Notes under the pieces: generated by a model
The model's database searches: none
Told to the model about the DNA's origin: nothing
What the model saw: the letters and a program-made list of their open reading frames with translations, nothing else
Assembly (NCBI RefSeq): GCF_023653455.1
Contig: NZ_JAKEDR010000129.1
Span: 1 to 9,875, forward strand
Direction of reading: 5' to 3'
Length of the DNA: 9,875 nt
From: Paraclostridium ghonii
Lineage (GTDB): Bacteria > Bacillota > Clostridia > Peptostreptococcales > Peptostreptococcaceae
In this document: positions 1 through 5,235 of the stretch, one piece after another
Layout: every line of letters starts with the position of its first letter
How positions within the stretch are numbered: position 1 is the stretch's first letter
Position numbers and translations under genes: made by a program

Positions 1-50
1 TTATATAAAAGGATTGAAGGAAATTTATTATAATTTTACATTGAAAAGTT

Positions 51-86
51 AAATAAAAAAGAACTCCATTGAGTTCTTTTTTATTT
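51..86. terminator. Bidirectional intrinsic terminator
   Basis: Positions 51-66 and 71-86 are perfect reverse complements (16-bp arms, 4-nt loop CATT). The core stem is GAACTC/GAGTTC, flanked by an A-run on the left and a T-run on the right. A transcript from either strand therefore forms a hairpin followed by uridines. The stop codon of the MarR gene (complement of 85-87) lies in the outer stem, so the hairpin ends that gene immediately. The same element can terminate a gene arriving from the left on the plus strand. Bases 1-50 hold no recognisable complete feature. Confidence 0.88.
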
Positions 87-528
87 AATCTAACTTTATT
101 ATTATATTAGTAAGTTCAGAAACTAAATCTTTCATTTTTACTAAGTCATCATTTGAAAGCGTTGACAATTTAGTAAAAAGAGATTCTTTAAGCCTTTTTT
201 TATGCTCAGTTGATATGTCTAAAGCTTTTTGTGTTAACGCTATTCTAACGATTCTTCTATCATTAGGATCTTCAGTTCTATAAACTAGGTTGTCACGTAA
301 AAGTTTGTCGATAATAGGTGTCATGTTAGGTTTAGATATCTCTAAGTTAGAAGCTATATCAGATATAGATGAAGAACCATTATTAAGTAAATAAAATATA
401 ACTTTAACATGCGATGGAGGAAGAGGAGAGCATTTAATCATTTTATCTTGATTAAATACTTTATTATTCAATTGCATTAATAAGCTAAATAATGCATCAG
501 ATGTTTTAGTTAAATCTTTATTATCCAT
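85..528 (-). CDS. MarR-family winged-helix transcriptional regulator
   Basis: A 147-residue protein of typical MarR length. Residues 1-30 form an N-terminal dimerisation helix, and 36-47 (LPPSHVKVIFYL) start the domain. The helix-turn-helix is at about 55-80 (SISDIASNLEIS, then the recognition helix KPNMTPIIDKLL). The wing at 86-99 carries the family hallmark D-P-N-D-R-R-x-x-R-x-x-L-T. Residues 100-147 form the C-terminal dimer helices. The start is the ATG complementing 526-528, preceded by AAAGGAGA at good spacing. The gene is divergent from a two-gene ABC exporter operon across 151 bp. By family precedent it would be a dimeric repressor of that exporter and of itself, released by a small ligand or, less likely, by oxidation. 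A single Cys (C33) lies before the winged helix, but there is no OhrR-like pattern to support redox sensing. Ligand unknown. The class is clear; the repression target is inferred from position. Confidence 0.93.
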   Translation of the reverse strand: MDNKDLTKTSDALFSLLMQLNNKVFNQDKMIKCSPLPPSHVKVIFYLLNNGSSSISDIASNLEISKPNMTPIIDKLLRDNLVYRTEDPNDRRIVRIALTQKALDISTEHKKRLKESLFTKLSTLSNDDLVKMKDLVSELTNIIIKLD

Positions 529-546
529 ATAAAATCTCCTTTAACC

Positions 547-556
547 TATAATTATA
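547..556. promoter_or_regulatory. Candidate operator palindrome at the marR start site
   Basis: TATAATTATA is a perfect 10-bp palindrome. It lies about 6-15 bp downstream of the -10 box of the MarR gene promoter, over the predicted transcription start and early leader. Autorepression by MarR proteins is common, which makes this a plausible site. In DNA this AT-rich, however, short A/T palindromes occur by chance, so the call is weak. Confidence 0.3.
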
Positions 557-561
557 CTAAC

Positions 562-590
562 ATTATAAACTAAAATAATATTTTATACAA
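562..590 (-). promoter_or_regulatory. Sigma-A promoter of the MarR gene
   Basis: Read on the minus strand, -35 TTGTAT (complement of 585-590) and -10 TATAAT (complement of 562-567) are separated by exactly 17 bp. The -10 is a perfect consensus. It points toward the MarR gene, with a predicted start near 555 and a leader of roughly 27 nt containing the AAAGGAGA ribosome binding site. Confidence 0.65.
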
Positions 591-603
591 TTTAAAAAAG
601 TTA

Positions 604-632
604 TTGACTTATAATAATTATAAAAATATAAT
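604..632 (+). promoter_or_regulatory. Sigma-A promoter of the ABC exporter operon
   Basis: TTGACT (604-609) and TATAAT (627-632) are separated by 17 bp, a near-consensus housekeeping promoter. The predicted start is near 639, giving a leader of about 40 nt with AAGGAGA at 664-670, nine bases before the ATG at 680. A promoter this strong would need repression to stay quiet, which fits the divergent MarR gene. Confidence 0.8.
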
Positions 633-640
633 AATTATTA
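612..640. promoter_or_regulatory. Candidate MarR operator pair overlapping the exporter -10
   Basis: TAATAATTAT occurs twice, at 612-621 and 629-638, offset by 17 bp. The second copy extends to a perfect 12-bp palindrome (TAATAATTATTA, 629-640). The first extends to the same palindrome with one mismatched pair (612-623). One copy sits in the -35/-10 spacer and the other covers the end of the -10 and the start site. This is where a MarR dimer would block RNA polymerase. The sequence is pure A/T in an A/T-rich spacer, so chance similarity is a real alternative. Confidence 0.42.
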
Positions 641-679
641 AAACATAACCATTAAAATCTAAAAAGGAGAACTAGCAAA

Positions 680-2884
680 ATGATTAAGTTAATTAAACAT
701 TTAAGAAACTCAATAGGTTCTGTGATACTTATAGTTGGACTTTTAACAATTCAAGCTATATGTGATTTATCATTACCTGATTATACATCTAATATAGTAA
801 ATGTTGGAATTCAGCAAAATGGTATTGAAAATGCAGTTCCTGAGGTTATAAGAGAGAGCGAACTAAATAATCTTACTATTTTTATGAGTGATAAAGATAA
901 AGATGAAGTAATGAAATATTATGACTTACTTGACAAAGGAGAGTTTAAAGATAGTAGAATAGATGAAAAAGTATATAAGCTTAATACAAATGATAAAGAA
1001 GTAATAGATAAGCTAAACCCTATAATGGCAAAATCTATTATGATAATATCTGGTATAGAGAAAAATAAAGATCAAATTATAAAAGAAATGACACCACCAG
1101 GAGTTCCAGTTAACACCAATATGGATATAATGGACGCATTCAAATCTATGCCTAAGGATAATTTAAAGCAAATAGAGGCTGAATTTGATGAAAAACTGGA
1201 TAATATGCCAGAAAGTATGATAATTCAAGGTGCTATTGGATATGTAAAAGGTGAATACAAAGCAATCGGAATAGATGTAGATAAGCTTCAGACTAATTAC
1301 ATATTCAAGACAGGTGCGATAATGTTAGGTATAGCACTTATAAGTATGTTGGCTACAGTTGCTGTTGGATATTTAGGAGCTAAAGTTGCAGCAAAACTTG
1401 GAAGAAACTTAAGAAAAGGTGTATTTAATAAAGTAATATCATTTTCAAATAAAGAGATGGATGAATTTTCTACAGCATCGTTAATAACTCGTAGTACAAA
1501 TGATATTCAACAAGTACAAATGCTTATGGTAATGTTACTTAGAATTGTATTTTACGCCCCTATACTTGCATTAGGAGGAGTTATAAAGGTATTAAATACA
1601 GATACTTCTATGGCTTGGATAATAGGAGTAGCAGTGCTTGCTATAATATCTGTAGTACTAGTTTTATTTGCATTAGTTATGCCTAAGTTTAAATCTGTTC
1701 AAAAACTTGTTGATAAGGTAAACTTAGTAACTCGTGAAATGCTTACAGGAATGCTAGTAATAAGAGCTTTTGGTACTGAAAAACATGAAGAAAAAAGATT
1801 TGATAAAGCAAATACTGATTTAATGAAAACTAATTTATTTGTTAATAGAACTATGTCTATGATGATGCCAACAATGATGTTAATAATGAATTTAATTACA
1901 ATATTGATTGTATGGAATGGTGCACATCGTGTGGATTCAGGAAATATGCAAGTTGGAGATATGATGGCGTTTATACAATATACTATGCAGATTATAATGG
2001 CATTTTTAATGATATCAATGGTATCTATGATATTACCACGTGCTATAGTTTCTATGGATCGTATAGATGAAGTTATTTCTAAGGATATAGATATAAAAGA
2101 TAATAAAAACACTAAAGAATTTGATACAAATAAAAAAGGTGTTGTTGAGTTTAAGAATGTAAGCTTTAGATACCCTAATGCAGAAGAAGATGTTTTAAGT
2201 AATATAACCTTTACTGCAAAACCAGGTAAAACTACAGCGTTTATAGGAAGTACAGGTTCAGGAAAATCAACTCTTATAAACTTAATACCTCGTTTCTATG
2301 ATGTAACAGAAGGGGAGATATTAGTAGATGGCTTAAATGTAAAAGATGCTAGACAACATGACTTAAGAGATAGAATTGGATATGTTCCCCAAAAAGGAGT
2401 TTTATTCTCAGGAGATATAAATTCTAATTTAAGATATGGTAATCAAGATGCTACAGATGAAGAAGTTAAAAAAGCAGCAGAGATAGCACAAGCTTTAGAG
2501 TTTATAGAAACGAAATCTGATAAATTTGGGAGTGAAATTTCACAAGGTGGTACAAATGTCTCAGGCGGTCAAAAACAAAGACTTTCAATAGCAAGAGCAA
2601 TAGCTAAAAACCCAGAAATTTATATATTTGATGATAGTTTCTCAGCTCTAGATTTAAAAACAGATGCAGCACTTAGAAAATCATTAAAAGAAGAAACTGG
2701 AGATTCTACAGTACTTATAGTAGCTCAAAGAATAAGTACAATATTAAATGCTGATCAAATAATAGTATTAGACGAAGGTAATATTGTTGGAATAGGAAAA
2801 CACGAAGAACTTCTTAAAAATTGTGAAGTATATAAAGAAATTGCCCAATCACAACTTCCAAAGGAGGAACTTGACAATGAGTAA
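680..2884 (+). CDS. Heterodimeric ABC exporter, half-transporter with degenerate ATP site and large TM1-TM2 insert
   Basis: A 734-residue fused permease-ATPase (type IV exporter fold). TM1 is at about 12-31, followed by a polar, charged segment at about 37-205 that should lie outside the cell. TM2 is at about 209-231, and further membrane helices run to about 455. The nucleotide-binding domain spans about 488-725: aromatic A-loop Y498, Walker A GSTGSGKST (523-531), Q-loop Q571, canonical signature VSGGQ (627-631) and Walker B ending D651. The next residue, normally the catalytic Glu, is Asp (D652), and the switch His is Gln (Q683, in VAQRIS). This is the non-catalytic-site pattern of one subunit in heterodimeric exporters such as TM287/288. 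Most half-transporters are about 570-620 residues; the extra length here is the extracellular insert. The gene overlaps the next one by 8 nt, implying coupled translation. A multidrug or peptide/lipid substrate is likely but cannot be read from sequence. Confidence 0.92.
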   Translation: MIKLIKHLRNSIGSVILIVGLLTIQAICDLSLPDYTSNIVNVGIQQNGIENAVPEVIRESELNNLTIFMSDKDKDEVMKYYDLLDKGEFKDSRIDEKVYKLNTNDKEVIDKLNPIMAKSIMIISGIEKNKDQIIKEMTPPGVPVNTNMDIMDAFKSMPKDNLKQIEAEFDEKLDNMPESMIIQGAIGYVKGEYKAIGIDVDKLQTNYIFKTGAIMLGIALISMLATVAVGYLGAKVAAKLGRNLRKGVFNKVISFSNKEMDEFSTASLITRSTNDIQQVQMLMVMLLRIVFYAPILALGGVIKVLNTDTSMAWIIGVAVLAIISVVLVLFALVMPKFKSVQKLVDKVNLVTREMLTGMLVIRAFGTEKHEEKRFDKANTDLMKTNLFVNRTMSMMMPTMMLIMNLITILIVWNGAHRVDSGNMQVGDMMAFIQYTMQIIMAFLMISMVSMILPRAIVSMDRIDEVISKDIDIKDNKNTKEFDTNKKGVVEFKNVSFRYPNAEEDVLSNITFTAKPGKTTAFIGSTGSGKSTLINLIPRFYDVTEGEILVDGLNVKDARQHDLRDRIGYVPQKGVLFSGDINSNLRYGNQDATDEEVKKAAEIAQALEFIETKSDKFGSEISQGGTNVSGGQKQRLSIARAIAKNPEIYIFDDSFSALDLKTDAALRKSLKEETGDSTVLIVAQRISTILNADQIIVLDEGNIVGIGKHEELLKNCEVYKEIAQSQLPKEELDNE
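2861..2867 (+). promoter_or_regulatory. Ribosome binding site fixing the start of the second ABC gene
   Basis: AAGGAGG lies inside the end of the first ABC gene, nine bases before the ATG at 2877. It decides the start. An in-frame GTG at 2823 would add 18 residues, but these are read out of the neighbour's conserved C-terminal coding sequence, look like no exporter N-terminus, and have no ribosome binding site of their own. Confidence 0.85.
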
Positions 2885-4721
2885 TAGAAAACAAAATACT
2901 CCTAAAATGGGCGGACCTATGGGAGGAATGAGAGGAACAGAAAAAGCAAAAGATTTTAAAGGAACAATGAAAAATCTTTTTAATTATTTAAATCCGTATA
3001 GAATGGCACTATTAATAGTAGTAATATTTGCAATAGGAAGTTCTGCATTTTCTATAGTAGGTCCTAAAATATTAGGTAAAGCTACAACGGAGATATTCCA
3101 AGGTCTCGTTAGAAAAGTTAGCAATCAAGGAAATGCTGGTATAGACTTTGATTATATAGGTAGAATAATTTTGATTTTATTAGGACTTTATGTAATAAGT
3201 GCTATATTCTCATTTATTCAATCGTTTATAGTTTCTGGAATATCTCAAAAAGTTTCATACAAGCTTAGAAAAGAAATTTCAGAGAAAATAAATCGTATGC
3301 CACTTAAATATTTTGATAAAAGAACACATGGTGAAGTTTTATCTAGAGTTACAAATGATATAGATACATTAAGTCAAAACTTAAATCAAATTATGACTCA
3401 AATTATTACTTCTGTTACAACAGTAATAGGTGTTCTTATAATGATGTTATCTATAAGTTGGCAAATGACTATAGTTTCATTATTAATACTACCTATATCT
3501 ATGATAATAATAGGGTTTATTGTTAAGAATTCACAAGCTCACTTTAAATCTCAACAAAAGTACCTAGGGAATGTAAATGGGCAAGTTGAAGAAGTTTATG
3601 GTGGACATAATATAGTAAAAGCATTTAATAGAGAAGATGCATCTATAGCAGAATTTAATGAGTTAAATGATAAGTTATATGAATCTGCATGGAAATCTCA
3701 ATTCCTATCAGGAATGATGATGCCAATGATGACTTTTATAGGAAACTTAGGGTATGTTTTAGTATCTATACTAGGTGGATATTTTACAATCAAAAAGACT
3801 ATTGAAGTTGGGGATATACTTTCATTTATACAATATGTAAGAAGTTTTAACCAACCAATAGCTCAAACAGCACAAATTGCAAATATAATGCAATCTATGG
3901 CAGCAGCGGCAGAAAGAGCATTTGAATTCTTAGATGAAGATGAAGAAGTTCAAATAAGTGATAATCCAGTTAGTACTAAAAATATCAAAGGAGATGTAGC
4001 TTTTGATCATGTTAACTTTGGATATTCAGAAGATAAAATAATAATAAATGACTTTACAACAAATATAAAAGCTGGTCAAAAAGTAGCTATAGTTGGACCT
4101 ACTGGAGCAGGAAAAACTACAGTTGTAAAATTATTAATGCGTTTTTATGATATAAATAAAGGTGCTATACTAATCGATGGTAAAAACATTAATGATTTTA
4201 ATAGAGCTGATTTAAGAAGCTTATTTGGAATGGTTTTACAAGATACATGGTTATTTAATGGTAGTATAATGGAAAACATAAGATACTCTAAGCTTGATGC
4301 TACAGATGAAGAAGTTATAAAAGCATCAAAAGCAGCTCATGTACACCACTTTGTAAAAACTCTTCCAGCAGGATATAAAATGGAGTTAAATGAAGAGGCG
4401 AGCAACGTATCTCAAGGTCAAAAACAACTTTTAACTATAGCTCGTGCTATTTTAGCAGATCCTAAGATACTTATACTTGATGAAGCTACAAGTTCAGTGG
4501 ACACTCGTACAGAAGTTTTAATACAAAAAGCTATGGGTAACCTTATGGAAGGTAGAACAAGTTTTATAATAGCTCATAGATTATCAACTATAAAAGATGC
4601 AGATTTAATATTAGTTATGAAGGATGGAGATATAATAGAACAAGGAAGCCATCAAGAATTATTAAAAGATGATGGGTTCTATGCATCTTTATACAATAGT
4701 CAATTTGAAGACTGTGAATAA
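2877..4721 (+). CDS. Heterodimeric ABC exporter, half-transporter with catalytic Glu and degenerate signature
   Basis: From the ATG at 2877 the protein has 614 residues, starting MSNRKQNTPK. It begins with a Gly/Met-rich cytoplasmic stretch (about 10-25, GGPMGGMRG). Six membrane helices follow (about 42-62, 93-120, 165-195, 197-217, 275-302, and one near 310-340). The nucleotide-binding domain spans about 373-605: Walker A GPTGAGKTT (407-415), Q-loop Q455, Walker B ILILDE with D535 and catalytic E536, and switch His H567 (IIAHRLS). The signature is VSQGQ (511-515) instead of LSGGQ. In the dimer this faulty signature faces the Walker A/B of the first subunit, so both sets of defects fall in the same composite site. 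The other site combines this protein's E536 and H567 with the partner's intact VSGGQ and should be the hydrolysing one. This family includes BmrCD, LmrCD and TM287/288 multidrug exporters. The pairing is firm; the substrate is unknown. Confidence 0.94.
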   Translation: MSNRKQNTPKMGGPMGGMRGTEKAKDFKGTMKNLFNYLNPYRMALLIVVIFAIGSSAFSIVGPKILGKATTEIFQGLVRKVSNQGNAGIDFDYIGRIILILLGLYVISAIFSFIQSFIVSGISQKVSYKLRKEISEKINRMPLKYFDKRTHGEVLSRVTNDIDTLSQNLNQIMTQIITSVTTVIGVLIMMLSISWQMTIVSLLILPISMIIIGFIVKNSQAHFKSQQKYLGNVNGQVEEVYGGHNIVKAFNREDASIAEFNELNDKLYESAWKSQFLSGMMMPMMTFIGNLGYVLVSILGGYFTIKKTIEVGDILSFIQYVRSFNQPIAQTAQIANIMQSMAAAAERAFEFLDEDEEVQISDNPVSTKNIKGDVAFDHVNFGYSEDKIIINDFTTNIKAGQKVAIVGPTGAGKTTVVKLLMRFYDINKGAILIDGKNINDFNRADLRSLFGMVLQDTWLFNGSIMENIRYSKLDATDEEVIKASKAAHVHHFVKTLPAGYKMELNEEASNVSQGQKQLLTIARAILADPKILILDEATSSVDTRTEVLIQKAMGNLMEGRTSFIIAHRLSTIKDADLILVMKDGDIIEQGSHQELLKDDGFYASLYNSQFEDCE

Positions 4722-4745
4722 GTTTTCCTAATTGGAAATAAAAAT

Positions 4746-4764
4746 ATTGTAAAGTAATTACAAT
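4746..4764. repeat. Short inverted repeat in the ABC-csp spacer
   Basis: ATTGTAA (4746-4752) and TTACAAT (4758-4764) are perfect reverse complements around a 5-bp centre. It could be a small operator or a weak hairpin in the 3' end of the ABC transcript. A weak promoter-like pair, TTGTAA (4747-4752) and TAAACT (4770-4775) with 17-bp spacing, overlaps it and may serve the cold-shock gene. No function can be assigned with confidence. Confidence 0.35.
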
Positions 4765-4780
4765 TATGTTAAACTTAAAA

Positions 4781-4807
4781 TAACATTAATAAATGTTAAA
4801 TTTTTTT
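4781..4807 (+). terminator. Weak AT-only hairpin with T-run, upstream of the cold-shock gene
   Basis: TAACATT (4781-4787) and AATGTTA (4792-4798) pair around a 4-nt loop, and seven Ts follow at 4801-4807. The layout is that of an intrinsic terminator for the ABC operon, but the stem has one G-C-type pair (C4784 with G4795) and would be unstable. The T-run ends only ten bases before the AGGAGG (4818-4823) of the cold-shock gene, so this may instead be a leader structure of that gene. Some read-through is likely. Confidence 0.42.
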
Positions 4808-4831
4808 ACAAGGTTTTAGGAGGATTCCAAA

Positions 4832-5035
4832 ATGATGAATGGAACAGTTAAATGGTTTAACAATGAAAAAGGATTTGGATTTATATCTGTAGAAGGTGGA
4901 GATGATGTATTCGTACATTTTTCAGCTATACAAACAGATGGATTTAAATCTTTAGAAGAAGGTCAAGTAGTTAACTTTGAAATAGTTGAAGGTGCAAGAG
5001 GACCTCAAGCTGCTAACGTAACAATAGCAGGATAA
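4832..5035 (+). CDS. cspA: Cold-shock domain protein (CspA family)
   Basis: A 67-residue single cold-shock domain, the normal full length. RNP1 is KGFGFI (13-18) and RNP2 is VFVHF (26-30). The typical opening GTVKWFN and the closing GPQAANVTI are present. These beta-barrel proteins bind single-stranded RNA and DNA, melt mRNA structure and assist translation, often abundantly and not only in the cold. Two adjacent ATGs (4832 and 4835) are possible. I prefer 4832 because AGGAGG at 4818-4823 is eight bases away and M-M-N-G aligns with the M-x-x-G opening of Bacillus Csp proteins. The gene stands alone: hairpins lie on both sides and its neighbours are unrelated. No convincing consensus promoter is visible, so expression may use the weak TTGTAA/TAAACT pair or read-through from the ABC operon. 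Confidence 0.95.
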   Translation: MMNGTVKWFNNEKGFGFISVEGGDDVFVHFSAIQTDGFKSLEEGQVVNFEIVEGARGPQAANVTIAG

Positions 5036-5071
5036 TTGAGTTTATTATATATAAAACGCAATTAAGAAATT

Positions 5072-5101
5072 AAAACTAGAGAATATTCTCTAGTTTTTTT
5101 T
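5072..5101 (+). terminator. Strong intrinsic terminator of the cold-shock gene
   Basis: Positions 5072-5097 are a perfect 26-bp palindrome with a CTAGAGAA core stem, followed by an unbroken T-run (5094-5101). It starts 37 bp after the stop codon. The A-run on the left also allows function on the minus strand, though no minus-strand gene is nearby. It insulates the asnB-type operon from the cold-shock gene. Confidence 0.9.
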
Positions 5102-5120
5102 GTAAAAAAAAACACACATA

Positions 5121-5159
5121 TGTAACGGATTTGTTACCTATACGTAATTATATTGTTAC
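5121..5159 (+). promoter_or_regulatory. Four-copy 11-bp-period response-regulator box array
   Basis: Four hexamers begin at 5121, 5132, 5143 and 5154: TGTAAC, TGTTAC, CGTAAT and TGTTAC. Each start is exactly 11 bp after the last, with 5-bp spacers. A hexamer-N5 repeat on one helical face is the layout of OmpR/PhoB-family sites, such as Pho boxes and the enteric PhoP box. The last copy ends 10 bp before the -10 element at 5170, where a -35 would be. The operon it precedes encodes an OmpR-family regulator, so direct positive autoregulation is the natural reading. GTAAC and GTTAC are reverse complements, so the same bases can also be read as two inverted repeats (5122-5137 and 5144-5159, centres 22 bp apart). 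Confidence 0.72.
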
Positions 5160-5166
5160 AAATAGA

Positions 5167-5175
5167 TGGTATAAT
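5167..5175 (+). promoter_or_regulatory. Extended -10 promoter of the asnB-regulator-kinase operon
   Basis: TGGTATAAT comprises an extended -10 dinucleotide (TG at 5167-5168) and a perfect TATAAT (5170-5175). At the matching 17-bp spacing the -35 position reads ATTATA, which is not a -35 match. TTGTTA at 5153-5158 is only 11 bp away, too close to act as one. A promoter with a good -10 and no -35 usually needs an activator, in line with the box array immediately upstream. The predicted start is near 5182, giving a leader of about 54 nt with AAGGAG at 5223-5228. Confidence 0.72.
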
Positions 5176-5235
5176 ATGTAAGATAGGCAAGAAAAACTAA
5201 GAATAATATGAATTTATGACAGAAGGAGAATTTTT

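Noticed and set aside
1..52. Possible 3' end of a plus-strand gene entering from the left (stops at 31-33 or 50-52 depending on frame)
   Set aside because: The bidirectional terminator makes a converging gene plausible, but 10-16 codons are too few to choose a frame or identify a protein.
1699..2112. 137-codon open frame on the minus strand inside the first ABC gene
   Set aside because: It is antisense to conserved membrane and linker coding sequence, has no ribosome binding site, and its Ile-rich translation is what reversed AT-rich membrane-helix codons give.
2823..2876. GTG start giving an 18-residue N-terminal extension of the second ABC protein
   Set aside because: The extension lies within the first ABC gene and has no site of its own, while AAGGAGG at 2861-2867 is ideally placed for the ATG at 2877.
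5153..5175. TTGTTA (5153-5158) as the -35 for TATAAT at 5170
   Set aside because: The spacer would be 11 bp, too short for sigma-A RNA polymerase; the hexamer fits better as the last repeat of the 11-bp array.
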